Assembly (NCBI GenBank): GCA_933228895.1 | Contig: OW121851.1 | Location: forward strand, 115,589,271-115,653,270 | Reading direction: 5' to 3' | DNA from: Platycnemis pennipes | Lineage: Eukaryota > Arthropoda > Insecta > Odonata > Platycnemididae | DNA length: 64,000 nucleotides | In this document: positions 13,301 to 27,814 of the stretch, piece after piece | How positions within the stretch are numbered: the stretch's first letter is position 1 | How the letters are laid out: every line of letters starts with the position of its first letter | Position numbers and translations under genes: made by a program | Notes under the pieces: generated by a model | The model's database searches: none | Seen by the model: only the letters and a program-made list of their open reading frames with translations | What the model was told of the DNA's origin: nothing

Positions 13301-16300
13301 ACAGGGTGTGCACGGAAAGTGATGCCTTGCATCTCTGCAAGGACTGAAGTCAAAACCGTACTTTCTATGAGGGCTTTGCTACCTCATTGACTTCACGACG
13401 ACCCCTGATCCTTATGCGGAAAATTCGACATGTATCAATATCAACAGTACCCAAAAGTAATCTGTAATCCCTCTCCTGTGTTACAAATCGCCTCTTCGTG
13501 ACCTAAAAAAAGTCCTTTTTAAAGTATCTGCCATTCCAAATGGAGAAAAATGTGCTCGAAATTCATCCCCCTCCCCCTCCCCCGATTTGAGATGTGTATA
13601 ATGTAATAAGCTCATCACTTCCATCACCCTACATCCTTTTTCGCCGTAGACTTTGGAGCAATTAGCAGGATCTCCTGCCATCTCAGATCGTAGAGGTCAG
13701 TTGCTTTGTGGAGCTGCGCATGCTCCGCTCTCGCTTCCACATGACCACTCGTTTTGAGCCAATCGAAAGGTCGCCTGCAGGTTAAAAAGACTGTAAACAA
13801 TTTCGTGATCTCCGCGTTTCAGCGCTGACGACACTCGCATCTCGAGCCTGAGGACTGCCTTGTCACGTGTCGTCCGCCCAATCCGAAATTCCTTCCCCAG
13901 TCGATCGGCCGTTGCCACTGCCGTGTAGTGGAAACAAATCGTAATTTATATCTCTCATGTGGATTATGACCACTGGGTTTTTTTTAATATCTTCTCCGCC
14001 CAGATCTAATTTTCCTAACCCCTCGCTTGGTCTCTGTCACGCCTCCCTTTATTCATTGCTCTTGTTTGTTGGCAGATTTCTGCTCGACACTTATCTTAAT
14101 GAGCCGATGAAATATATTTGCAGATTTCAAACCTTAAGGCATGAAAGATGACATTTTTAACTGAGAAATTTCATCAAGCCAATGCATTTGTATGAAGAGT
14201 TAGTGTCTGCGATTCGGGACCTGGGACATGAATTATTGATTACATTTACGATCAAAAATCGTTAGTGAAATATAACGTAATAATAGTATACATCAAATGG
14301 AAAGATGTCTCGGTAAACCCGATGACAACTGGAATAGTAAAATCTGTAGATTAGGAAGAAGGTTCAAATCTGCAATTTAATCGTAATGAAATGAAGTACT
14401 TAAAATATATTATCTATTCTGCCTAGATATCACTTTCAGGAGTCGCTACGTGTGCAGCGTTGCCGTCCGAGCTTTCGTTTATGTTGTACTCCTACATTTA
14501 TGAAGGGATAAAAGAAAGGTTCAGGACTGTGAATCTTTCGAGAGAGATATAGAGGGGTAGGTCGTGACGCTAAACACTTTCACCTACCTCCGTGCTTTAT
14601 GAAAATCTAAATCCGCTATTCTCGTTTTCAATTGAAAACTGTTTCAGGCGAGGTTATGGGTTTTTTAGCATGAGTTATTTTATTAAGGTTTGTGTTAATA
14701 TAGTTTTTATTCGTTAATTTTTAGTTGGGATAAAGAATCGTAGGGGCTAGGGAAGTTCCGAGGACGTTCTCAATCAAGTCATAATTTGATGTTGACGAAT
14801 CAAACCGATAAAAGGAGATGAAACTATTCCTCATTTAGCTAGTGAAAATATGAAATGTAATCAGCAGCTTGGAGATTCATGCCATAGTGCACGTTTTGCT
14901 CCCTGAGCACTTAAAAGGACTTATGCGTTGCTATCGGAAATTTCGCTCCCCGTTTAAGTATTCGAATAAAACAAGCTGAGATTACCCCATGGTGAAGCCT
15001 TACTCCGTGAAATTTCCATAATCTTCAATTTTTATTTTATAGTTCCTCGTTTTTATATCCAGCTTCGACTTGTTCTCTCTTCCTCCCATTCAAAGTTGAC
15101 TTTTCATCTTCTGATTTGACCATTTTTCTAGTGTTTACGTGGTCAAAGTCTTCTGTGAGGCAAGTTGACCGAGAAGGATATGGAAAATTCCGTTTTTTCC
15201 ACCAGCTTTTTATTCCTCTCTCTCCCTACCCTCAGTGAAAATACGTTTATTGATGATCTCACGCTTCTTATTGCTTATTTATCATATTTCACTTCGACTA
15301 AATTTTGAGATGTAAGGTCGTGCTCCTCAGTTTTGGCTCGTTGGCATGGCAGGCCTTTATACATTTTCGGACCGTCCCATTGTATTGATGACCATGCTTT
15401 TTTACTGGAAGTTTAATCTTAGCTTTTGAAATATATATTCTCTTTTTCATGCTGAATATGGTCGTAATAATTTTCCTGCATTTTTTGGCAACACATTTGT
15501 ATTTTTGGAATAATTTTGGGTAAGGGTCACTGGCGATTAGTCGTATATAATGCATCTTGAGTTGTACCGGAAATATTTACGGAAAGGTAGAGAGTCGTGT
15601 TTCATAAGCGAGATTATTACGTTGCCATTTTCATTCCAATGGATTTGGACTAAACAGAGCAAGTAAAATGCTATTTTTGTGAATGAACTTTTCAGACTGA
15701 AGAGCCAGGATTTTATTTATCACTCTCTTTATTTATTTAACGTGCGTACTTATGAAGTTGGTTTGGCAATTTGTTTGAGAGCATACAATAGGTCTTAGAA
15801 GAATGACATTTAAGGTATGATATGTGTCGAGAATAGTAATAAATAATATTTGCCTCTATTTAGGATGAATATTTGGTTTGAGGATGCGATGAACCCCGTG
15901 ATTTTGTCGCCTATAAACAAAATTTTCTATCGTAGACATCGTCTTCAATGGTTAATGGTGCTGTAATCAAATTGATCGAAACTTTGATACCTATTAAGAT
16001 TAATATTCCAGTAACTTTGCTTGTTTACAATAGTTTTAGTTTAACTCACTTGTGCTTTCTCTGGCACAAATTTGAAGTTTGCCGTATCTCTTTTAGTTTT
16101 AACCTTGAATTCGGGAAAAAATTGTAATCCACCCGAGACGATAGGCCAGTGAATTCGCCAGGAGTGAGTTTCAAGCGTTTCAAGGATTGCCGTTTGTTGG
16201 TAATGAAGTGTCGAGATTGACATGCATTGATAAATGCCCTCAACCTCATTTTGGGGCCTTCAGTCGTGGAAAAAAATCAATCTCAACGTTTGGATCTCCT

Positions 16301-16719
16301 TTAAATTTACTAGCTAATTCACTATAAGATTTTATACAAAAGGGATTAGGCAGGTACACGGAAACGTTACCTTCCTCCCGTAAGATAAACATTTGGATAA
16401 GAATGAGTAGTTTTTGCAGCATCCGTATTCGCAATTTTAAAAATGACGGTCTACTTTTAGGTTCTTCGGCGAATATGATGGACTTAGCATGGAGAATTAT
16501 TGTTGCTTAATTGGAAACCAAAAAGCATATTTTAGCAGACCGTTGTCCTCATTTTGAGTGGCTAAATTTTGGCCGTATTTTTGCCCTTTTGGTTCTAATT
16601 GATAAAACTTGAACTGAGTAAGGATAAATTGAGTGATAACCGTTGTAATGGACACATTTTCTGAACGGCAGTCGGTGTTGGGAGGTTGTATTTTCTCGTC
16701 ACATATGCTTATAACATCG
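10350..16719. other. Mostly no recognised content
   Basis: Apart from the open stretch at 12001-12433, I see only short frames. A 9-bp hairpin, TAAACCTCA / TGAGGTTTA, lies at 13072-13092, and 13680-13920 is somewhat CpG-richer. No transposon ends or exons could be supported. Confidence 0.55.
12001..12433. other. Unidentified stretch open on both strands
   Basis: The minus strand is open for 132 codons (12001-12399) and the plus strand for 73 codons (12212-12433) in AT-rich surroundings where frames this long are uncommon. The peptides (minus: TDGSKGPANVIASTKKNGIS; plus: SPGVNRGGEMPFFFVDAMTF) match no family I can name. It could be a repeat fragment, an exon or chance. No good splice sites clearly bound the frames. 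Confidence 0.3.
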
Positions 16720-16912
16720 TAACTCTTCGCCATGATTACCTTCTTAGCTCGGGCTATTCTACGCTTGATCTCCCTTGTGCTTCTTCCGTCCCACGTAATG
16801 GTGCTGCCTAGGTATTCTACCTTATTTGAGGTAGAATAGAGCAAGCATATATACTTTTTCTCTTCCGCTCACGAGTAATTTAGTTGTCTTCTTATTGATT
16901 TTCATATGTATT
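16720..16912 (-). mobile_element. LINE family B, internal fragment
   Basis: The minus strand encodes MKINKKTTKLLVSGRE-like residues (16912 to about 16860) followed by VEYLGSTITWDGRSTREIKRRIARAKK (about 16820-16735), the same two blocks in the same order as in the 62-63 kb copy. The frame stays open to 16497, but the later residues are not similar to the LINE. A perfect 10-bp hairpin, TATTCTACCT / AGGTAGAATA, at 16813-16838 sits inside the fragment. There is no 3' tail, so the fragment is broken at both ends. Confidence 0.75.
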
Positions 16913-18639
16913 ATAGAAACACTTCTTCATTAGTGTTCGGTGAAGTTTGTTGAACTTTCTCGTTGCTAAGATAGCTATTTCTGCAGCAAAACGTTGCATA
17001 TTTTGAAGGAATATGATTTCCATGTTCCCTTAGTGTTTTTCGAGTATGATCTGGTCGATATGTTCTGGAGAGCGGAGATGACCGAATTACCTACTTGATA
17101 CTTCCTCAAAACATTGGGAGTGTTGTCGCGTAAACTGTAGACAGCTATTTACAATGGAAATGAGAACTCCACACGTCGTCATCGTCTCCTCGAAAGTTAG
17201 GTACTTCATTACGCATAATTCATTCGATTCAGTACCATCACATCTTCGGATTAGAGCTCGAATAAAACGTGAAATTTCTCATCGGACTTTGCTGTTTTGC
17301 TTCGTAGGAATGGTGTTGCAACACTGCGTTTATGTTTCTTTCTTTTATTAGTCTCCCGGTGGAACTGAAGATCTGTATATTAGATGAAGTCTAAAAAAGT
17401 TCATCATGGTGTTGTGATTGATTGATTATGCATAGAATCGGGGTCCTCCATCTCTTTCTCTTGATGGCATTGAAGTAGTGCCAAAGTGACTCGACTTTCT
17501 CTCAAGTTTTCACTTTCATTATCCTGTCTGGCAGACTCAAACCCACCAATTTCGTTCAATTTCCGGGACTGTCTGTTTTTCCGCTTTTAAGTTTTGACAA
17601 AGAAGTTGAGTGATTTCGTGTTTTGATTTCCTTCTGACGTGAAACTAAATCAGAAAGCGAAAGAAGTCGGTGCTTTTTAATATAATTCGTTATATTTCAT
17701 AGCTTTTCGAAGAAACTACGTTTAAAAAAGCGTTTTGACTCGATCCTGATAGATGTTCGGCTGTGCTTGATAAGGGGGATTTCCCATGCACCATTCTGAG
17801 TTTTTTTTGCTACAGTACATCATCTGTAAAGGGATTCCCTAACTTATCTCTGGGAAGCCACATCTATATGAAGAATTAAAGATTAAATACTTCTTTTATC
17901 TCCTATAAATTGTGTTAGACAATCTTGTGTAACGCGCTGTCTTTCTAATTAGAGAGCATTATTTCCCTAATTACGTACGTATCAATACTTGCGTTTATTA
18001 TTTTTATTATAAACATACAATATAGCTCGCACAAAACCTATCGTTTTAGGTAATTAGCGATTGACTGAAGAAGCATAATTGCCAGTTAATGCAATGTATA
18101 TAGGGTACATGAAAAGTTTTTGTAGTAAAAGTGCTAGGAATGAGTAGCGTAGTAGAGAAGAATGGTTTATGGCCGAAAGCGTATTGGATGTTCCGAGTAT
18201 GGACCAATATCAAAGTAGTGGTTTTAGCGTATTGAGAGAGGATGGATGACCTTAAATTAACTAAGCGTGTATCGTGAATAAATGATTTGGAGAAAGGATA
18301 TTGTTTGGGCTATCATAGCGTTAAAGGATGAAACACCCCTTGCGAAATTAACAAGGTTGATGCTATATAAGAGATGGTAGTAATCGATTACGGTAATCGA
18401 TTATTCGTGTCACCACGTCAAGGCTTATACTCACCCTTTCTTGACATGTTTTCTTAAGGTACCGCTCTTAAGTTCACTCTGTTGATTAACGCCTCTTTTG
18501 CTATCGTAATTCTCCGCTCAAATTCTGAAATACTTTATTATTAGTTTTATTAGTTAAGTAGATTATTTAGTTTAATTCGATTTCGGCAACAACTAAAGGA
18601 AACGTGCTTACTGTTGGGGAAAACTGACGTGGTAACCAT

Positions 18640-19140
18640 AAGACTCGTTAATGATAGTCATCCCTGTCGCAAAAAGAAGAGTATGTGAGCTTCGTATTGC
18701 AGTCGCGTGCATTCAATCGCCTGAGTTACTGGATGAGGTTGCGCAACGTGCTTTGTCGCGATTGGATTCTAGTACGCGGTCGGCGAATCAGTTCTATGGC
18801 GGGAGGGAACCCAGTAACAACCGTCTTTCCATTATGTCAGCAACGCTCGCTCTTATTGGTCCCTCAAGCACAATGCTCGCATGCATTCCGTTTCCTGGCA
18901 CCATCTCTTTCTCTCACTGCATGTGGGGCGATCCTCTGCTTACTCCCTCTCCTTCTCGCCATAATCTCCTTGCGGGGGTTTCCGTCCTTAACCGTGACCG
19001 ATGCATTAATCACCGCAGTCGATTCACTCGGGTGCCGTCCCGGTATTCTTCATGAAATCATTTTCTCCGGGCTCGGGAGGCTTTTCTCCGCGAGGGAATT
19101 AAGCTCAACGGAGGACGGAAGCAAAATACTCGACTGAGGG
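18640..19140. other. CpG-rich island with overlapping open frames
   Basis: Plus frames of 134 and 150 codons overlap in different phases. The second (18685-19137) has a hydrophobic middle (about residues 88-108), but no family is recognised and no splice pattern is clear. Composition is the simplest explanation. Confidence 0.45.
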
Positions 19141-19488
19141 AGTGTGCCGTACTTGTAATTAGATCCGCGATCCGGTTTCTCTCCATTGACGCCTGGCACC
19201 TCTTGAGATTACGAGGCAAGCGGGAAAAGTTCTTCATGCGATTTGCACCTGTCGCCGTAGATGTCTCCGCCGTCGCAGATCCCCACACGTGTCCCTTCTC
19301 TCCCCACCCTACACTCTTTCAGATTGCATAATCTAATAGTGATTAGCAGAAAACTGATGGGTTTGCGGGAAATATGAGATGCCTTAGATTCTGCGCTGAC
19401 TTTGCTCCCCTCCACTTCCTCCCTTGCGTTTTATGTCTGGGAAGAGTCATCCACTGCATCATCGCTGGTACTCCTACCTTATAGGGGA

Positions 19489-19556
19489 CGGTGTAGCGGT
19501 TAGTATACTGGCCTACCACCGGTAGGACCTGGGATCGATTCCCGCCAGTGGATGGT
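19489..19556 (+). mobile_element. tRNA-like fragment with polymerase III boxes
   Basis: GGGGACGGTGTAGCGGTTAG, then TATACTGG and GGGATCGATTCCCGCC, gives a fair A box (TAGCGGTTAGTATACTGG) and B box (GGATCGATTCC). The acceptor arm does not close and the anticodon arm is not canonical, so this is more likely a SINE head or tRNA pseudogene than a working tRNA. Short outside sequences CATCCACTG (19449-19457) and CAGTGGATG (19546-19554) are inverted with respect to each other. Confidence 0.45.
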
Positions 19557-19559
19557 GTT

Positions 19560-22500
19560 TTCATTAGTTAACCGGACCCTACTCGAGTGTTTAGTAGAGA
19601 ACATTCAAGTACAGAACTTCATCCGTCGGATGGGATATTAAGTCTTGGTCCCCTTGTCGCCTTTTTCTTAGAGCAGGCTAATGCCGTCGTCGGGTTTCTC
19701 TCCACCATTCCTCCGTGTCCTTCTTTCCCATCCTTATACCTTTCCTCCCAGTCTGAAGCGCCTATTAGTGCAGAAACAGACTTGAAAACACAGATGAGAG
19801 CTATCGTGATATGTCTTGCTTATCAGCTAAGTGACTTTTAGTAGATTTTCGCCTTAAAGCAAATGATGTATTTATTCGGTAGATTTATTACTTATCATGA
19901 TTTATAATATTTTAGCTTAGTCCCATAAATATTTTAGCTGAATGTTTCCCATTGAAGTTGGTCGTTAATGATTGCCTGTAAATTAGGGGGATATATAATA
20001 TGCTTCACATGTTCATGTATTGTAGGTACTTCATGTCCCCTTAATTGAAATCTTTCTCTTTCTCTATTTTTATGGCTCTCGTAATATTTTCCTTTTTAGC
20101 ATGCCTTCCTACACCCATCGCATCCGATTAATACCTCCTCCACCCATTTTTTCCTGCATTGTTCGAATTTCGTCCAGCGGCTTCCCATCCTCACCTTCCT
20201 TGTCTCCTCTTATCTCTCGACCCTCGATATCCTCTGTCGTCTTCTGAAATCAAAGTTTCGGGAAAAAAGTGAAGTCTCACATCTCTGCAGTCATCAGTTA
20301 TCCACCAAGTCTTCAATCTTTTGAGTCTGTGGCTTAAATTCCCTAACCTTTACAAGTGCCTCATTCTTTCTTTAAAATTTAAGTGTGGCAATGTTTGAGA
20401 ATACTAAAAGTATATTCGAGATATTTAAGTGAGGGGGATTTTTTATGGATTATTTTTGTTTCATCGTATGACACGATGTGTCTAATCTCTTCTTCGCCCG
20501 ATGCCTGGTATCCAAAAAAGCAATAATGTTTCATCTGTCAACCTTGGTTGAGAATGGAGGCGCAGTCTTGGTTGAGCTAGGTCGAACGACAGTCGGTATT
20601 CAGTTTATTGAGTACTTTGGTACTCCATATATCGTTTAATGGAAATGTTTCCTTCGAATTAATGTCCAAAGGTGTTGTTATTGCTACGGCTGTTTAAAAT
20701 GTTTCGTCTTCGTTTAAGCCATAAACATTAATATCATTCCACCCCGACAGCCGTCGTGTAGTTTTAATGAACCTCCTTTGTATTAAAAGTGAAGAACATT
20801 TTTCCGTCCTCGCAAAATTATCTTTTGTGACGCTTTTCAACGCCCATGCGTCATTTTCCAGTTACTGATGTGTTTTGAAGTGCATCATTATCTTTGGATA
20901 AATTTGTATTCGCATTCTACTTTTACTTTTTTTACTACGTTTTACTTTTTTTTTAACATGATCTTGCTGTACGGCACAATCTCGCCTGCTAAAGTTATCC
21001 TGTTGTGTTAGGGTTTAATGAATGTAAATTGGTTTCATAAAATGATGTGTAGGCCAAGATGGGAGTTAGTATTTACATTTTAGGTTTAATCGAGGTTTGA
21101 ACGTTTTATTAGCTGATTTTCGTTAGGCCACCTGCTTTCACAGTTATCATCCGCCAATTTCTTGATCTTTCCTCAGAAACTTTAGCAATATTTTAACAGC
21201 CTTTGGAGTTTTAGATCTTTGGACTTTCCTGAAAAGGACTGACGTATAATTGAAGGTGAGAGAACTTGCTATCAAGTCCATTGGGAATCTGTCGCGGTTA
21301 TAGATGCACGCGCGTGATAAGGAAAGAAAGATAAGACCATACAATGCTGCAGTGGTTTGTTGTGAATTCCTTCACGCATTAACCCTCATCACTGGGTATC
21401 ATTTATTTCGGAAAACTCTTTATATTAGTAGTTTATTTTAATAAATGAATGTAGATAATACCAATCGATATCATATGCCTTGTGTTATTCATTTGTTAGT
21501 ACAACCGTTGCATCATTTGGTAAAACTTGACTGAAAATGTGTGGCGTGCTAAGGTTGACACAAAGGAGGCTAGAATGTACTGGAGGCGGCGTGCGAGTGT
21601 TAGTCTAATTGTAAGTGACAATGAAGCGGGAATGGGGGTGCTTGGGAAGGATTAGGCACCTCCTCCTCGGCACAAAACTTAGCGTTTTCCAATGCCTCTT
21701 ATGGAGACTGCATGTGTATTAAAATAAAAATAGCAATGAAATCGGACCCAAATTTCATATCTGCGGTGTCAGTTTAAATCTCAAAGGCTTTTTATAGGAG
21801 GTATTAATGTATTTCGTTCCACTGGGAGTTAATCCTATTCCCTAAACTTGCTTAGAATTTAGCCTGGTGAAACTGCATATTTGACGCTTGATTGCGCGTT
21901 TGTGCTCTTTCAATCATTTATTTGACGAATTTATTAACGCATTCCATCATTCATCTTACTGGTTTACTGCGTGAAAAAACGAATTCATGCGTGAGTAGTA
22001 AGCCCGTATGTCAGTGCCTACCAAGGTGGCCAACCTTGCTTCCCAAATCAGCCCTGATGGTGACTCCATTACATTCTAACTTCCTTGTTTGACACATCCG
22101 TAGTTAACGTGCGTGTTAGTAATTGTCATGGGAGACTTTAAGAAGATAATTTCGTGCTGTACAATCCTACGTAGGTACTTAAGCATACGTATCACTTAAG
22201 CATAATTTGGAAGTGTGAAAATAATTAGCATTTTTACCGCGTACATGCGAAAATGAAATCAAGCTAGGACTATTGTGTATACTTTCTTTATATTTCTCTC
22301 GCCATTCCTTTGTATTTTTTTGTATCCTTAATTTTCTTTTAAAAAATTCGTAAGTTTTATGGTAGATAACATCGAGCCACTGGAAGTATTTAAAATATGG
22401 TATGTGGAAGAGCAATTGGTAAAGTTCTTCTAAAAGTGGGAGAAAAAAAGAAGCATGAGAGGAAGTATAAAAAAAAGCCTAGACAACTTAATCGAACATG

Positions 22501-25500
22501 TTTAGATACACGATGTGAAGGTAATTTTTGATGTTTAAGTGAATAGTGATGGCTTCAAAAGAAGACCTCGGATAAGATATATGGATCAAGTACTGAAAAA
22601 TGTTCAAGAGAAAATTTGTGCGTTTCATTTTTATATGAAGCTGGCTGATAGTAGCAATGTGTGGAGAGCTGCATGGAATTATTTTTGTTGTAATTATCCG
22701 TCATCTAAACTTAAATTCTGATTTCTGGTCCCCCAGGCGACTATGAAGGCGAATGAGATGGCATAACTGAAGACGATTCATTGGGCGATATCCACTCTGT
22801 CAAACTAATCAATTAAAATACCGTATACCTCATGAAAGGCTGAATTTTTATTTAAGATTGGATTTACGGAAAAAGATACTATTGCCTAGAAGATGGTTTT
22901 AAAAACGCGTGAAACTGGTTCCCTTTTGTTGGCTGACACGCTACCTTAGAAGTAGTTTCATCTAGGTCAAGAAACGCGTTGCATAATTCCGCTAGGAAAT
23001 ATTCGGTCTGGATTTTCTGATGAGATAGGTTCGTGTGCTCGATCAGTTTTCGGCGCTGGATAACTGGGGAAATTCGATTATTTGAATGACGGATTATTCA
23101 TCGTACAATATATTTGCCTGCTCTCCAGGGAAGTTATTCTGCATCGTGTGAGAAATCGCGTTGGAGGATCTGTACATTTTTATTTGCAAAAGATGTACAT
23201 TTTTATGTATCAGTCGTCACGCTCATTGTTCAGTGCCATTATTGTTTCATGTTACCTAGGTGTATGGATTTCTCGCATGATTGAATTTTAGAATGCAATG
23301 AACTGTATTACTTCCTTAATCGAATAATTCGAGAATATTGTATGTAATCATAAGGCTCAAGTCGTTTCGTAAGAAAATAGCGGCCATTAGATAAGTAAAC
23401 TATTGCAATTTTCTATTTTTTTTAGTTTGAAACAATTTTGTGCCGTAGTAAGGAGAAGATGGACCACATTAAGCCTTGACTGTTACTTGTGCGGGGAAGA
23501 CTTGTACATACGTACCGTTACTTCAGTAAGAAGGCACAAAATACGGTCTTGGCGCTTTCCCTTTAATGACCTCAGATTATGTGGAACAGTTCATTTTTAA
23601 TGTTTTTTTTTATTATTTTGCTCATTAAATTCTTATTTGCGACACCATTTCAAACCCGGATTAGTCTCGCATGCTCTGATTGCATATTACCTATAATTTA
23701 CTTTTATTATTAATTGCTTCCCGGGTTCGGAATGGAAGTGCACAAATTTCCTGAAATTGACTCTGCACTCTGCTTGTTGTAGAAGTGAACAAGTCTCTTC
23801 AAGACGATACCTAAAGCCTTTGCATTGCTTTCAAGGTTTCGTTTATTTTTTAGGACATTCCTTCGCTTCATTATAATGTATTAATTATTTCATGCGAGCT
23901 TCGACTCTCGTGAATATTATTTTCTTTCGTGCGCTCATTCTCTCGCATGTCTCTTCAGAAGAATAATTTTTGAAAATTTTATTCAAGTATTTCTACAGAC
24001 TATTTTGTCCCGCCTCACGCTATTTATACATTCGTCAAGATAGTCCTATTTCATTCAGCTTATTTTCAGATTGAAAAAATTAATTTTTTTCCTTTTATTT
24101 TTCCCGCGACTTTTTCCCCATCTTTAAAAATTCTTCATGTTCAGATTGTTTATGTTCATTCTTTGCTGAATCATTTCTACCTTATGATTATTCCTGGCCA
24201 TAATTTGGCCCTTGATAAGCTAGCTTTAGAAGAAAAGCTTGAGATTTTATTCGATATTGGACTGTGTGTCTATGTATTTTAGCTTTAATCGTTTTTATAA
24301 ATGAATATAAAGAATATTATAAATTAATGGCTAGAAATGTTAAGCAAACGTGGTCCTCTCCTTCCAACACGCCCTTCTTATGCCTAGAGCTCCGCTTAAT
24401 CGATTTTGAGGAACCTCTATCCTCGCGTCTACCTTCGTTCTCCGAACGTGCGCAGACTGGCAATAAAGCGTATGTTTACGTCGCAGTGCAGTTGATGCAT
24501 CCATCTCCACCCTGTGTAAACGTCAGCGTGCTGGGTGACCTTAAAATTCCGCCGTAGCACCGTAAGAAAAAGCTCGCGACGCTAAAGAGGAAAGGTCACT
24601 GCTTAACTAGTGAGCACTTTGATCCTCGTGTGCTTATCCTGATCTACAAGAAGAAATGAATCTAGTTGTGGGGAAGCAATCTTCGCTTGATCCAGTGGGG
24701 TTCGATCCATCTACTCGGAGATCGCTCGTGATAGTTTTATTTTGAACTTCAAGGCAGCCCTTCTTTGTCTTATCTTTGTGGAGCGGAGGTGTGTTCCAAT
24801 TACTTGGCTGTGATAATGAAAGGCCTTAGCAATAAAATGGAACCGATCTACGCAAGCCATCGATGACATTTCTGGTGACGTTTGCGGAATAGGATCCATG
24901 TGGAATAGTGAATTTATTGTAATGTTGTGGAGGCAAATGGACCTGCTGTTGGAATTTTTCATGTATAAGTGACAATGTGATGGTTTCATATTCTTTTATT
25001 TTTATTTTCGTTAGGTGTTATTAGTATTCATTATTCAAATATAATACAGTGCTCTCCTTATATTCTGATAAAGCCGTGATACTTTCGTATGCTCAGTTAT
25101 GCATCAAATTATTCTGAAATATCTCTTTAATTTCTCAGCCGCATTTATAAAATATGGTGACTGCATAGTTTAGATCGGACTTCTTTCCGGGTCTTCCCCC
25201 TTACGTGGCGTGTTCCATCAGTTTTCGGTGTTTATTGTGTTTGAAATTGCTGTCATAAGGATTTCTTTTTAGTGAATGGTTTCGACTCTCTAGCTCCAGA
25301 GTCTTTTGCGATTCCCAGCTCTTCCTCCTTCCGCGGAAGTCATTCCTGAGCTCTGCTTCTCGTAACTATATATTTTAAACGTACTGCTTGTCTTCCTAAG
25401 TAATGCAAGTTATGAAATTCCTACACCGAGGGAATATAAGAGTGGCAACGTTACACCATTGCTTTCCGCAAGCAACATTTTTTAATCTTCTTGTGCGAAA

Positions 25501-27814
25501 TATACGGGAACGTGTCCGTTACTTACATGCATATTCGAAAAACTTGGCACTGAAAAGGCATACTGGTGACGATTATTTATGCTTCCGTTCAGCATTGACT
25601 CATATTCGCATTATTTTCTTGGTATGCGTCACGTCTGTTGAATGGATTCTTCGCAATAGCGCAATCAAAATATGGTAGGAAAATAAGAAAACAACTGCGT
25701 TTATAAGGTAGCAAAGGTAGTGAAAGTAATCGTTCACATTGGTTGACGGAAACTAGCTGCGTTATCCGATGTTTTATCCTTTGGAAATAAGTGGCATCTA
25801 GAAATGGAATGCGAGACCAGTTGCACACATCTTAGGGTCATCTCTCCTTTTAAAAACCTTTTGCTTCAAACGAAAAATTGTCCCATGTTTTAATTATTCT
25901 AGCCATTGAATAATATTTCTTGATTCTTAATTTGCGCTGAGATATTGTGTTTTCAACTCGTGGACTTCCTTTCGTTCGCCAAACGGCACGATGTGGTCTC
26001 AGCGGTAGCAGTAAAAATACCAAAAAGGGTGTCTTCAGCGTTGAGGTAACATTTTCAATTATCCTCTTGCATAATCTCGTAATCTTGCATATCCTCTTGC
26101 ATCCCGCCGTAAGAACCAATTTTTTCAAAACCCAGTTAAGTAATAATTTTTGTTTACATTCATAAATTTAGGTTTCCTGATCGCCAAAATTACTTATTGT
26201 TAGCCCTTGAAATTGCATTATACCATTGACCGCTCGCTTATTTCCCTTGGAGTCTAGTGATTCATTCACCAACCTCCCTAAACGATTAAGTATTTGTAAT
26301 AGGCACTGAGTTTCATTGTGCATGTTCAGCTGAAAATCGTATGCATGTTCTATTTCATTATATAGAAGTAGGATTTCGAATTCGGACTACCCATTTAAGT
26401 ATTCAGCCTCGTCTTCTCGAGATGAGCGCATTGAAGATTATTGAAATACTACTTGTTGGGATTGACTCTGGATCCATTCTGCACTTTGCCCTCGTTCCTT
26501 CATTGTTGCTCGTATTAGACTGGAAACAGTCATTCTTGTCATTTTTAATAGTTGTTCATGTAAGTCTAGCCAGCAAACTACCATAGGAATCCGTGAGTTT
26601 CAATGCAGGTCAACATACCCAATACTCTTTTTTCATAAATAATAGGTTGGTGTATTTAGCGTGGTAGTATACTTTATTAATATTTATTTTATCTGTAATT
26701 ATTTTTATTTTGCATTGTTGTAAAAAAATGAGATTATTTGAGGCATGGACGTTTCATTTGCCTAACATGATCGAAATTCGACGTTTAGCGAAATTCCCTC
26801 ACTTCCTCACTCACACTTATTTTAAGCCTCGAGAATCCTTATCTGTTGAGCTGATAGTAGTGTTTCTGATGATATGTCATGAGGTTGATAGGTATGGTCA
26901 TTAAATCAAGCACCATTTCCCGCAAAAATATTGCGGAATTGTATGTCTTTCGGCTCAGCGTTCTTATCAATGCCTGAAGATTGCATTGAAGATCCTTGAA
27001 ATGTGAAAGCATATTCTTTCAAGGTATTATCAAAATGCGCGGTGCAGATAAGCGAGGATTGCTTTTCTCCGGCTGTGGTGGAAGTTGTGCCGTATCTAAT
27101 TTTATGGTTCTCGGTCTAGAAATTCACGATTCATTGTATATCAACAAACGCTTGTTTTTTCCACAATATTTTGGTGATGACCTAATACCGGGTGATGGCC
27201 TAAAAAGCTGAAACTTGTATTTTTTATTAAAATACTGTGGACAAACCAAATTATTGTTTTTTTACATGATTAACGTAGCCATCACATAATTGACATCTCG
27301 TGTCCTACACTGTCGAGAAGTGACGGTCCTTTATCATTTCGGTACCAATGTCCGCATGGTCATAAGCCTGTTTTAATTGCAATTGGGGAAGTATAGGTTT
27401 TGACACCTGTCAACTGCGCCAACTACCGGATTTCGCCGGTTCTCTTACTCGTAGCTTCACACATTTTGTGGCATTTTCGTACCGCAATGTTCTCATTTTC
27501 CCTTAGGTAACTATGGCCGTAGTTTTTTTTTTATTCTCTTGCCTATATAGTTTGTTTCCTTTTGCTCTAGTGGTTATTTCGTTTCGTTTCATATATATTC
27601 GAGGAATAGCTATAATCTTATTTGGAATGATTTGCCTATGCTGTGCGAGACCGCGGCTTATTTAATCTACCTCCCTCTACACTTACAAGTAGAGATCCCA
27701 GTTAATATATGTAAAAGTTTTTCATAACTTCAGTATCCTTGAAGGACACCATACTTGCACAGAGGTTCTTAAAAGTGGAGAACTTTTCAGGTGACTTCTG
27801 TCAAATATCTATCA
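19560..27814. other. Mostly no recognised content
   Basis: The only item supported here is the LINE B fragment at 22535-22700. Otherwise the sequence is AT-rich with short frames and small local duplications (TGTACATTTTTAT twice near 23172-23205; ATCCTCTTGCAT twice near 26060-26102). Confidence 0.55.
22535..22700 (+). mobile_element. LINE family B, short C-terminal fragment (sense strand)
   Basis: The plus strand encodes KRRPRIRYMDQVLKNVQEK, then MKLADSS-VWRAAWN, aligning with GRPRMSYMEQVVKDVKERN and MKRLADRIIEWRAASN at the C-terminus of the 62-63 kb LINE. It is the only family B copy on the plus strand. The upstream sequence (22440-22535) is A/G-rich and not clearly LINE. Confidence 0.75.

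Noticed and set aside
13308..13340. DNA-transposon end beginning ACAGGGTGTG
   Set aside because: A similar word occurs near 57221, but no matching inverted end or target duplication was found for either.
18685..19137. 150-codon frame with a hydrophobic stretch as a membrane protein
   Set aside because: An overlapping 134-codon frame in another phase shows that composition alone keeps this region open; no family likeness was found.
19489..19556. Functional tRNA gene
   Set aside because: A and B boxes are fair, but the acceptor stem does not close and the anticodon arm is irregular.
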